Assembly: GCF_027943255.1 (NCBI RefSeq)
Contig: NC_072895.1
Location: forward strand, 89,902,001-89,966,000
Direction: 5' to 3'
Source: Anastrepha obliqua
Taxonomy: Eukaryota; Arthropoda; Insecta; Diptera; Tephritidae
DNA: 64,000 nt
Numbering within the stretch: the stretch's first letter is position 1; every line of letters begins with the position of its first letter. Positions 11,601-20,698 of this stretch are shown here, one piece after another. The position numbers and the translations under genes were made by a program. The notes beneath the pieces were generated by a model, which was not told where the DNA came from, ran no database searches, and saw only the letters and a program-made list of their open reading frames with translations.

Positions 11601-11783
11601 TATGACGAAAACGATGTCATATACGTGAAGGACAAGCAGATTAAGGGAAAGCAAAAACCCGTGTATAAAAAAGAAATTGTTGCAAAAGACAATAAAGTAT
11701 CAGTCACCACGCTAAGTGGCAAGAAAATACATAAAACTCACATAAAAAATGTGACACGCAGGAATACATATCCTAGCACTTAA
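8574..11783 (+). CDS. pol: pol: protease, reverse transcriptase, RNase H, integrase; one in-frame stop
   Basis: Made by -1 frameshift from gag; the first ATG in frame is at 8589. Counting from it: protease DTGA at residues 22-25; reverse transcriptase YIDD at about 339-342; RNase H with the TADASD catalytic Asp near 499 and 'ATNEKEMLAIVWAL' after it; integrase HHCC zinc site (GEHKRAH ... CETC) around 10840-10960. The DDE core has Asp in IHLDIF, Asp in VTDN and Glu in GQVER (codon at 11313), with 35 residues between the last two. A TAA at 11466-11468 interrupts the integrase C-terminal region. The same frame then continues with family-like sequence to 11783. Translation should therefore stop about 100 codons early in this copy. 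Confidence 0.93.
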
Positions 11784-12150
11784 ACAAAAAAAATAAAACA
11801 AACAAAAAAAAAAAAACATTAAAATAAAAAATATGAAATAAACTAAAATAAGAAAGAAAACTTGGTACTAAGGGGTAGTTAATCTAACAAGAGCGGGCTT
11901 GTAAGTGGGACAAATCGTGCCTTAACCGGATAACGCGATTCTCCATAGCTGGTTCGAGAAATGATAACACCTCTAGTCCAAAACAAAAGGAAATGGTCAT
12001 TACTACAAGAGCGGGCTTGTTAGTGGGATAAATCGTGCCCTAGTAGGCTCGTAGTGCCATCGAATTTGACAAATGGCTACACTACTTCCAAACGGGATTC
12101 TGGCGATCTCTCCGTAGCTGGTTCGAGAACAGTATGGCCCTCTGTCCTAA
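11784..12150 (+). repeat. pol-env spacer with a two-copy degenerate direct repeat
   Basis: After an A-rich stretch, two diverged copies start near 11887 and 12005. They share 'CAAGAGCGGGCTTGT', 'AGTGGGA' with 'AAATCGTGCC' after it, 'TAGCTGGTTCGAGAA' and a CCTCT...AAACAAAA end. The second copy is longer by about 25 bases in its middle. It runs straight into the minisatellite. No gene is seen. Confidence 0.75.
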
Positions 12151-12192
12151 ACAAAATTTAAAATGCCTCCCTCGCCTAATCCGTTGGAGAAG

Positions 12193-12228
<36 letters not shown>

Positions 12229-12630
12229 AAAATTTAAAATGCCTCCCTCGCCTAATCCGTTGGAGAAGAAAGAAAAAAAAAAAAAAACAAAATTTAAAAT
12301 GCCTCCCTCGCCTAATCCGTTGGAGAAGAAAGAAAAAAAAAAAACAAAATTTAAAATGCCTCCCTCGCCTAATCCGTTGGAGAAGAAAGAAAAAAAAACC
12401 AAATTTAAAATGCCTCCCTCGCCTAATCCGTTGGAGAAGAAAGAAAAAAAACAAAATTTAAAATGCCTCCCTCGCCTAATCCGTTGGAGAAGAAAGAAAA
12501 AAAACAAAATTTAAAATACCTCCCTCGCCTAATCCGTTGGAGAAGAAAGAAAAAAAAAAAAAAAAAAAAAAAAAAATTTAAAATGCCTCCCTCGCCTAAT
12601 CCGTTGGAGAAGAAAGAAAAAAAAAAAAAA
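12151..12630 (+). repeat. Eight-copy A-rich minisatellite inside the provirus
   Basis: Eight copies of a unit begin near 12151, 12227, 12287, 12344, 12399, 12451, 12504 and 12577. Each has a near-invariant core, TTTAAAATGCCTCCCTCG then CCTAATCCGTTGGAGAAGAA, followed by a pure or nearly pure A tract of variable length. Copy spacing is 52 to 76 bases, the change being almost all in the A tract. Copy 7 has one core substitution (AATACC for AATGCC). Lysine-rich and phenylalanine-rich frames across it are by-products. Confidence 0.95.
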
Positions 12631-13062
12631 GAAATAAAATTTTATTTTTTTATTTATTTTTTTCCTAATTTTTTGTTCCTTTTTATTTCTATTTTTGTAA
12701 TAACAATATAAAGTAAATTTAAACAAATTTTTCTTTTTAACCTTCCCTACTAATCATAATAAAAAAAAAAAAAAAAAATCGTTTTATCCAAAAGAAAAAA
12801 AAAATATACAAAAAGAATATAACTTGTAAACTTTAAACCACTAACACACTAACAAAATAATATCGCAGGAAAAGCTAAAATCCTAAACCAGGATAGTAAC
12901 ACTAGTTTAATGATATTCAATCTAATCCTGAGAATTCCGCTTACTAATAATACCTTCCTACTATCAAGAACATTTTTCGCTTTTTACGAAATACCTTCTT
13001 AGAACCTAACAACTACTAACTTACTAACTACATTAAATTAGAATTAACATTTTGCGTTGCAG
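12631..13062 (+). other. AT-rich end of the pol-env spacer with the env splice acceptor
   Basis: No gene is seen. The stretch ends in TTTTGCGTTGCAG, a splice acceptor with AG at 13061-13062. It is preceded by several CTAAC-like branch-point candidates (ACTAACTTACTAAC near 13013-13026). Confidence 0.6.
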
Positions 13063-14650
13063 ATTCCCACTGCTGGCAAATGCCATCAGCGGTCTGAACA
13101 TTTTCAATTACAAGGCTCCGATCGTAACAATCCAAAATGGAAACGGGTGGATCATTGGCGGGTCATTCAAACTGGTACACGTCATCAATCTGCAACAATA
13201 TGCTACAACCTTGAGGCAAATGGAAAACTTAACAAACCGAATTGAGGACCAGATATTAACGCAGCACTACATCAATCAAACGCTAGAACGACTTCATGAA
13301 CTAATGGGCAACACAGGTAGAGCAAGAAATACTCGATCTATTGACTGGCTAGGCTCAGCGTGGAAATGGATAGCTGGATCACCTGACGCAACGGATTGGA
13401 ACAATATCCTGCACAGTCAAAATCAGATAATTCAGAATAGCAACCATCAGTACAGGGTTAATAAGAAACTATTCACGACTACACAGGAAGTATTAGAAAA
13501 AATCGACGAGGTCGTGGACCGCACGAAGAACGTGGTAAAGGAAACAGAAATCATGGAATTCAGACAAAACGCACTTCACAACATTTTTCTTCTTCGCGAG
13601 GATGTAAACGAAATGGTGCGGGGATGTCAGTTGGCAAAGAATGGAATTGTCAACACCAACCTACTGGATATGGACGAAATTAACCAAGTTCTATCAGAAA
13701 TAGAAACGCTCCCATATCAGAATATAATAGAAGCAATCGAATATGGCCAACCGTCGGTACTGACTAACGGGACACTTCTCCTCTACGTCCTTTCAATGCC
13801 AAAAGTAACAACTAAAAAATATAATCTCCTGGTTACTCGCGCTGGAATCTATGGAGGTAAGCAACTAAATCTCCCTTTTGACAGGATGCTTGTCAACCAG
13901 GAAGAGACGTACGGTCTAACAAAGAATTGCCTGGTGATCAGCTCGTCCACGGTATGTAAATCAGAATCCTTGATTAAACTGGAAGAAAGCAGTTGCCTAC
14001 CGCGACTCCTAAAAGGTGGAGAAGCCAACTGCGAATTCATCAGACAGAATGGGTCACAAATAGAGCTGATAAACGAGAACACCGTGTTTATATCAAACTT
14101 CCAAGGAGTAATCAAAAATAGCAATGCCTCTATTACGGTAAATGGCACCTACGTAATCCAATTAAATAACGAAACAGTCACCATTGGTGACCAAGTATTT
14201 TCTAGTTATGAAACTATTACCGCACAGGCCCTTCCAGCAGTACTATCAAAGGTGAAGAGCCATACAATGAAGGTCAACCTAGAATACGTCCACGACCTGA
14301 CAATGGAAAACATAAGGTATCTTGGGTACGTTAATGAAAAGGTAAATTTCTCTCTCGCTTCAGAAATCCTCTCGATATGCGCAATTGTTCTTATTGCCGC
14401 CATGCTGTGGAGATGTTACAATAGAAAGCTAGACCTTCCGCCAGTTGAAATCCCGACTCATTGGTCAGATAACACTAACAACAGCAAAATCATTAGAGGA
14501 AAGTCTGCTCCTGAAATCCATCGCCTGGACAATAGCCTACCAGCCACACCAGTCAGTATCAACATGTCGCCAGGAAACTGTAACTACTCTCTACAACATT
14601 TTAACCCCTCGCAATTTTTGTCTTTTGATCTGCGAGACGCAGATCTTTAA
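13063..14650 (+). CDS. env: env, errantivirus fusion-type envelope glycoprotein, open frame
   Basis: A 529-codon frame without internal stop, counted from the acceptor. No ATG precedes its conserved N-terminal region, so the start is probably supplied by the upstream exon at 7246-7262. Visible parts in order: hydrophobic N-terminus, a receptor-side domain, a furin-type site R-N-T-R ending at 13336, a fusion-peptide-like segment starting SIDWLG, a helical region, many N-x-S/T sites in the C-terminal half, one membrane segment (about 14366-14411, ILSICAIVLIAAML) and a cytoplasmic tail of roughly 80 residues. This is the architecture shared by gypsy-type Env and baculovirus F proteins (established knowledge). 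The stop codon overlaps the polypurine tract. No break is visible in this gene. Confidence 0.92.
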
Positions 14651-14659
14651 AGGGGGAGG
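14649..14659 (+). other. Polypurine tract
   Basis: AAAGGGGGAGG lies directly before the 3' LTR and is the expected plus-strand primer. Its first two bases are the end of the env stop codon. Confidence 0.9.
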
Positions 14660-15076
14660 AGTTATGTCACCACTATACTTCCCAACGTCGCACCCTGTGA
14701 TCACATTGCACCACACGTGAGTTCATTGCTCCAATTAAAGTTCACACAAGAACTTTCGCTGACGCGACACACGCGCAAGCGATCAATTGCAATATCCAAT
14801 GCTTGGGAATTGCAAGGCCAGCATATTGGCCAACACGCGCAACCCAACGATTGCGAAATACCAGCAAGTGGTGGGAACTGCAACGTTGGCGAATTAGCTT
14901 AGGTTAAGAAGCTAGTTGGTAAGAATTATAATTTGTAAAGTTAGTTAGAATCAGAACCGCAACTAGTGCGGAATAAAAATTATATGTGAACAATTAAAAT
15001 CGCGTTTTTTATGTTATCGGTGAACCAACTGTTCAACTTTAATTTTTTGGAAGCCCCTATCGGTCAGGGCTTAAGT
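14660..15076 (+). repeat. 3' LTR of the errantivirus (417 bases)
   Basis: Same start and end as the 5' LTR, with AATAAA at 14972-14977. The only difference I find from the 5' copy is at 15022-15034: the five loop bases of the GAAC/GTTC hairpin read CAACT instead of AGTTG, exact reverse complements, and five bases are missing just after. Confidence 0.95.
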
Positions 15077-15690
15077 TGCATTTTATTAAATACTTTTTTC
15101 AATATCTTAGCATTTATTTTATTAAAATTAGTGGGCGGAATTTTTGGAACTTTGAAATCCTGTTTCCCAGAAAAAGGCAGGCTGACTTTTTGGATATCTT
15201 GACGATAATAAAATATAAATTGATGCATAATTTTCTAATAATAATTATTTTTAGTAATTGCAGAAATCCAGTTTTTATTTAATTTTTAATTAATTCGAAA
15301 ACAAGTAATTTCGGGACTAGTCGGGATCATACAAAAATCACCCCCAAAATATCGGCATGACTTCTTCGTTTAATATAATATTTTGATGTTTCATTTTATT
15401 GGCGATAATAAAATATATACATATTGATGAATAATTTTCTAATAAAAATTATTTTTAGTTGTTGCTGTTTTTATTGCAGTTTTAATTAATTCGAAAAAAA
15501 TTATTTCGGGACTAGTCCAAAATATCGGCATGACTTCTAGCGCCTCTTTTAATATAATATTTTAGTACTTTATTTCATTAAAATTTATGTGCGGAATGTT
15601 TGGAACTATGAAATCCTTTTCCGAACTTTGTAATAAAAATTATTTTTAGTCGTTGCAGAAATCTAGTTTTTATTGAATCATTAATTACAC
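15077..15690 (+). repeat. Palindrome-bearing repeat array, right of the provirus
   Basis: This completes the unit broken by the errantivirus and adds two further diverged copies. Landmarks recur: GGGACTAGTC at about 15310 and 15508; AAAATATCGGCATGACTTCT; TTTAATATAATATTTT; GTGCGGAAT or GGCGGAAT with TTTGGAACT and GAAATCC after it; and AAAAATTATTTTTAGT with TTGC after it. The third unit has lost the CCCGAAATTTCGGG palindrome. Spacing of the GGGACTAGTC landmark is about 198 bases between units two and three, and about 321 between one and two once the provirus is removed. Confidence 0.8.
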
Positions 15691-15992
15691 GTCGTCGTAA
15701 CCACGAAGCTATTGCCGCTATAGTAAATGTTGCCGTTTGTCACTCACACGACCTTTCTCTGAACTCAGGCTCAGCCTATACACTTCATCAAATATCTTGA
15801 GGAAAGATCCAACTCGTAAGCGAATGGAAGTCGTTGGACCATCGATTGCGTTGCATATTCAGTGAATGAAGTGCAAATCAATTGGAAGTTGAATCGGATA
15901 TCTACGGTGAAATTATCTTTAGCGATGAAGCAAATTTCGGACTTAATGAATGCATGCAAGCTGTATTTGAAGCGAAAGTAATCGGACAAAAC
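15690..15992 (+). pseudogene. Rover-type mariner transposase fragment with first catalytic block
   Basis: One plus-strand frame with two stops gives 'HEAIAAIVNVAV', 'KIQLVSEWKSLDHRLR', 'NQLEVESDIYGEIIFSDEAN'. The last contains the first catalytic Asp block (SDEAHF in the family). Internal deletions shorten it. It ends abruptly at 15992, where a LINE begins. The element at 48839-50060 is a longer relative. Confidence 0.75.
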
Positions 15993-16434
15993 TGATGTTA
16001 CCTGTCATGTCCGATCGACTATCGCAAACCCTTCTGTCATTAAGCAGAGGGGAGTGCAGACGGCTGGTTGGACTGATGACGGGCCACTTTCTGTGGGCAA
16101 AGCACATGGAAAGGTTGGGCATCTCAGACAGTGTACTCTGCCCAGCTTGTGCAGAGGAGGATGAGACGGCGGACCCCTTCCTGTGTGTCTGCTCCGCCTT
16201 CGCTCGAATCAGGTTTGAGGTCTTTGGCACTGATGTGTTAAGAAGCGACCATCTTGGCTCCTTGGCACCACAAGATTTACTCAGATTTCTTCGGAGATCG
16301 GGTAGATTTAAAGAAAATTAAAAGGGAATCCAAGTGTAGTACAATGGACTCAATTAATGTCTGAGTGCTGCACTTGCTAGTTGTCCCGACAAAAAAAAAA
16401 CAAAAAAACAGAAAAAAAAAAAAAAAAAAAAAAA
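15993..16434 (+). mobile_element. 5'-truncated non-LTR retrotransposon, 3' end with poly(A)
   Basis: The plus-strand frame to 16321 encodes the C-terminal tail found after RNase H in jockey/I-type elements: 'LMTGHFLWAKHMERLGI', then a Cys-rich motif CPAC-x15-C-x-C with 'AFARIRFEVFG' following. An untranslated tail ends in an A-run at about 16389-16434. AATCGG just before the element (15973-15985 region) recurs right after the A-run and may be the target duplication. It has inserted next to, or within, the rover fragment. Confidence 0.8.
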
Positions 16435-17329
16435 ATCGGTAAGAGATCCATTCTTCTTCTTTCTTAGCATGACCGCCTTGGGTGGACCAATCTATTTTTT
16501 TTTAGTGATCGAGTCACCAAAAAAATGGCCAACCGGTCATGAATTGAGAACTTTCAAATGCTTTTTGTAATGGTGCGTCAAATGACTAGTTTGAGCTGAT
16601 AAATCAACTACAACTGAAGCCTTATTTAGATCCAGTAATTGACATTATTAGCGCGATAAAGCCGATTATACTGCAAAAAATTGCGCTAAACTAAACCGAC
16701 CGAATTGTACATATTTAGGGGACGCAGTCTATGGAGTCAAATTTGTATCCTTATGAAGTAAATTAATAAATTTTATTGAGTTTTATTTGAAAAAAATCGA
16801 TAATAATAATACTTGTAACGTTTTTGCAAATTTTATTTAACGTAATATGGTAACATTTTTCTTGCTTATCTACAAAGGACGTCATTTAGTTAACAAAGAA
16901 TTTAACTAAATTTGAAATTTAAATTAACTAAATTCCATTTATTAAATTCAACTGAATTTCAAAGGGTACCGAAATTTATCCCGGTCATCAATCCCGAAAT
17001 TTCGAGATTTCACTAAAAATATTTCAAAATTCTTCACCTAGCACGCACATATGCATATCCACATTATGCGGAATATTATAAAGAATGGTCAACGAAGAAA
17101 GTGCCAGCATATCTCGCTAATGGAATCTGTGCCGACGTGAGTGGAGACAATTTTCTTATTTATTTCGAATCCACTACATACATTAAAGCAAACATTACAA
17201 AAATAAAATATCGTAATTTTTCACAAAACGAAAGCTATATGGCGAATATAATTTTGAAATATTTATCGAAATCACACTGAGTTACAACAACAACAAAATT
17301 ATAAATTGTAGCAAATCGTAGCACTCAAC
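16435..17329. other. Spacer, no gene identified
   Basis: No supported frame. CCCGAAATTTCGAGAT near 16990 is a decayed relative of the palindrome at 6247-6260. Confidence 0.5.
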
Positions 17330-17720
17330 TGGTCCGCTGGCATTCGATTCGAAATGATCACGATAGTGGCGACAAGAACAAAAATGAACTGAGATACAAA
17401 ATCCAGCGTAGGCAGGGAAGCTTGCGGTCCGAAGCGAGTGACAGTGTGAGGCAAAGACGTGCAGGCCACCACCGCTAATGACGTCTATGCGGCAGATTTC
17501 GAAATAGCATCGCTTGCGCTACACTCGCACCGTCTTGGCCCGCACCGTCTTTGTCTTCCCATTTACCGCCTTCGCTGGCGCAGCGCAGCCATGGCACGTC
17601 CGCTGGCCGCTATGCTTTGGCAGTTGGACGACGCGACTCATAACGTGATAATCGGGCAGCCGGCCGAACTGCAAAACGCCGAAACATTCGGAAAATCATT
17701 TTTAGTGGAAAAATTTAATT
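17330..17720. other. GC-rich island with possible coding on either strand
   Basis: Base composition rises sharply against the AT-rich surroundings, with many CG dinucleotides between 17400 and 17690. On the plus strand a frame at 17459-17722 is open for 87 codons. On the minus strand an acceptor-like TTTTGCAG is followed from about 17671 by an open frame of roughly 49 codons (FGRLPDYHVMSRVVQLPKHS at its start), ending in TAG near 17525, with a possible donor GGTAAATG. I recognise neither product. It could be an exon, a 5' untranslated exon with promoter, or an old foreign fragment. Confidence 0.35.
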
Positions 17721-18529
17721 GAAACCAATTTTTAAGTAGGTGCAAACTATTTTATTGTGAAAAAATTTTATTGTAGATTTGATACAAAAAAAAAATATAC
17801 AAATAAAATAATTACAGAAACAAAGCTAACAATTGTGGTAAAAATAATTTTAAATTGTTTTCTAAATTGAAAAAGTGTCCAAAAATAAATCGGGTCGGAA
17901 GCTGGTGACCACAAAAAAGATCTGGAATTTTCCAACTGAAATATGAGACAGCTAATTTTATTTTCAGTCGTACTTTGATGAAAAGTTGAGAGAATACAAA
18001 ATATTTTATACGCTGTTTATTACAACAAAAATAAAGCAATAAGCAAAAACTTATGCAAACTTAAAAAATATAGTACACAATAAACTTGTAAACAATTAAA
18101 AACGGCTAAGTGAATAAATCTCTAAAATAAATGTCATGAAGCAAAAATAATCAACAAGTACCGAAATTGTATTCTCAATTAAAATTTTGGAAAAATAACA
18201 TAGTTTTCTTGATATTCAGTGGTGCTGATTGTATTTATTGATAATTAAAAAAACAACATATTTTCATAAGAAAAAGACTAAGGATTTGAAATTTAAGCAA
18301 GAATTTTACAATGTTAACCCATTTTTTTTTAATTTCGTGTTCCAATTTCAAAATTTTTTCAAATATGTGAATTATGAAGTCATTTTCAAATTACAGAAAA
18401 AGTTTATGTAGTAAAAGATTAAAACTTCATAATTTTAGTCTATTTATTTTTAAATTTAGTACCCTCAATTACATTTTGTATATACATGCATACGCATTTA
18501 TGTTTCTTTTGAGGTTATTGAAAATTGAA
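17721..18529. other. AT-rich spacer, no gene seen
   Basis: Only short AT-rich frames with biased composition occur on both strands. Confidence 0.5.
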
Positions 18530-19588
18530 TAATAAAAAATTTTAAATTCAAAACGCGGAAAATAAATTTTTTTAGTCCAAAATTTATTATTCATTATAAT
18601 TTTTCATATTAATCAAAAAATTAATTCAAACATAAACAATAAACAATAAATCAATTGAAATTTAATAAGTTTAAATTTTTTTTTTAATTTGAAACGTTGC
18701 AATTGTTATTAAATCTGAAACATAATATTTAAGTTTTTCACTTTAATCAAAATAATTAATTCAAACCTAAGAGGTTGAACATTTTGCATTTTAAATTTAT
18801 TACTTTTTCATTTAGATACACGCAATTATTATTTTACTAATAATAAACACTTCGAAAGTTAAATTATAGTTAAAAAAAAATTTCGCAAATTTTTACATTA
18901 AAAATGGTTCCTTTTTTTAAATTGGATTAAATTATTCTGTTTAAAGTGAAAAATTGCAAATTTTATTTAAAAAAAAGATTTCGCAACTTTTTAAATAAAA
19001 AAAATTTTAAATTTGAAACTTGAAATTTGAAATTTGCAATTTTTCACTTTAAACAGAATAATTTCAAGTTTCAAATTTCAAATTGTTTTTATTTAAAAAG
19101 TTGCAAAATTTTTTTTTTAAATAAAATTTGCAATTTTTCACTTTAAACAGAATAATTTATTCCAATTTAAAAAAAGAAACCATTTTTAATGTGAAAATTT
19201 GAATTTTTTTTAACTAAAATTTATTGATTATTTAAATTTTTCAGTTTGATCAGAATAATTAATTTAAATTTAAAAAGTCGCCAATTTTTTTTTACCTAAA
19301 ATTTATTTTTTATTACAGTATTTCACAACATAATAATAAATTCAAATTTAAAAACTTTAAAATTTTTTAACTTAAAATCTTGAGAAATTTTTTTGTAATC
19401 AAAATAATTAATTCAAATCAAGAAAGTATATTTTTTTCAATTTAAAAAGTAGGGAAATTTTTTTTAAACCAAAATTTATTATTTATTATAATTTTTCAGT
19501 TGAATCAGAGTTATTAATTGAGGCTTAAAAAATAAAATTTTTTTAATATATAATTATTTTAATTTTAATCAGAATAATAAAATTAAAC
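18530..19588. repeat. Degenerate AT-rich repeat array
   Basis: A loose unit of about 60-100 bases recurs: AAAATTTATTATTTATTATAA, TTTTTCAGTTTAATCAGAATA and ATTAATTCAAATTTAAAAA, with variants near 18580, 18740, 19230, 19300, 19390 and 19475. The array resumes at about 20705 after the LINE at 19590-20695. It also contains the long hairpin at 18897-19190. Confidence 0.7.
18897..19190. repeat. Long inverted repeat, arms ~127 bases, spacer ~40 bases
   Basis: The left arm (about 18897-19023) and right arm (about 19063-19190) are near-perfect reverse complements. Shared strings include AAAAATGGTT-CTTTTTTTAA, TTATTCTGTTTAAAGTGAAA, AATTGCAAATTTTATTTAAA and GCAACTTTTTAAATAAAAA. The spacer repeats part of the right arm (TTGCAATTTTTCACTTTAAA) in direct orientation. 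Confidence 0.9.
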
Positions 19589-19589
19589 T

Positions 19590-20698
19590 TGCGTTAGGTT
19601 AGGTTGACCTGGATGGCTGAAAGCCATCACATAGACCTATTGATCCTTAATGTTACCAGATGGAGGTAGACCTTTCCGTTTCTTTTTAGTAGACATCTTG
19701 TAATACGTCTGCGCCTTTTGCGAATCTAAGTAAACTTTGGAGCTCTAACCCCGAGAGGCATTCTAACTTCGCATATTGTAGAGTTCCTAAACATTTCATT
19801 CGGGTTCTAGCTAATACAGGGCAGGAACATAGAAGGGGTTCTAGCGTTTTCCTCTCTTCCAGTTCATTGCAAAACCTGCAGGTGTCGTTGCTTGTAATTC
19901 CGGTCTTGTATGCGTGCCGCTAGCAAATTGTGGACTGTCAGCATACCTCCATAGTTCTGCTTTCTTTTCTAGACAGAACTAGTACGAATCGGACGTATTT
20001 ATCTGCACTCTGTGTGCACATGAATTTCGTGGTTTTGCAAGTGGCTAGATTATTCCACCTCCTGTCTATCCGTATTTTCATGTCCGCAGCGATGTCATTG
20101 TATACCTTATTTAAAGGTTTCAGTATGTCGTTTTCTTGTACGAATTGTCTGTAAACAGCGCTTTTGGCAATGCCATCTACAATTTCGTTTCCTGCAATGC
20201 CCTTATGTCCGGGTACCCAATAGATATGCAACCGTCTGTCTGCGGTTAATCTCTCTATGGCTTCCCTGCTTTTTAGAAGATTTTTAGATGAAATTTCATA
20301 TGAGTTTATTGCTTTTATCGCAGCTTGGCTGTCAACATATATATTTGTTTTGGAGTTGCTTGATGTCTTTGCGATTGCTATTTCTGCAGCCTTACCTACC
20401 GCAAAGACTTCTGCTTGAAAGATACTACAGTGGTCAGGAAGCTTGAATGGCCATTTTCGAGCCATCAGTAAATATATTAAGAGTATTTGGGTTAGGTTTC
20501 ATTCCTTTTTTCCACCCCTCTTCTTCTATTGTTGTTCGTAATTTCTTCACCCAATTGCATTTCGGAGTCATATAGTCCACTTGCACCCTATAACTAATGC
20601 CTATTCAGCTATGTCCGATTATTTTACAGGTAAATTCGCCTATCGCGCTGAGTCTTACGGCGGATTTAGCTGCTAGGCATTCCGCCGCAATCAAATCT
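19590..20698 (-). mobile_element. 5'-truncated jockey/I-like non-LTR retrotransposon, RNase H to 3' end
   Basis: Read on the minus strand the order is RNase H, C-terminal Cys-rich tail, 3' end. The tail (about 19905-19750) gives CRFC followed by 'LLCSCPVLARTRMKCLG'. The 3' end near 19595 is GGTTAACCT-like (TTAGGTTAGGTTGACC on the plus strand). It splits the AT-rich array, which continues on both sides. No A-run is visible at its 3' end. Confidence 0.8.
19938..20480 (-). pseudogene. RNase H domain of the minus-strand LINE
   Basis: RNase H of a non-LTR element, which would remove the RNA template after reverse transcription. The first catalytic Asp is in FTDGSKM near 20475, but it lies in a different frame from the rest, so a frameshift breaks the domain. 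The downstream frame (20465-19938) has the Glu in IFQAEVFAVG, the Asp in IYVDSQAAIKAI, and WVPGHKGIAGNEIVD with the final Asp. The tail 'IDRRWNNLATCKTTKF' is typical of the region after RNase H. Apart from the frameshift the catalytic residues look intact. Confidence 0.85.

Larger units (their letters stand above)
6331..15076 (+). mobile_element. Errantivirus (gypsy-group endogenous retrovirus), near-complete provirus
   Basis: An 8,746-base provirus lies between 4-base TGCA duplications (6327-6330 and 15077-15080). The order is 5' LTR, tRNA-Lys-type primer site, leader, gag, pol (protease, reverse transcriptase, RNase H, integrase), spacer with minisatellite, env, polypurine tract, 3' LTR. 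This layout and the YRYR-like target fit errantiviruses of insects (known family features). The LTRs match base for base except at one hairpin, so the insertion is young. gag has one frameshift and pol one in-frame stop, so this copy cannot make a full Gag-Pol as read. env is open. Confidence 0.96.

Noticed and set aside
12082..12726. Long Lys-rich and Phe-rich frames on both strands across the minisatellite
   Set aside because: They arise from A tracts and the repeated core in every frame. No start context or family supports them.
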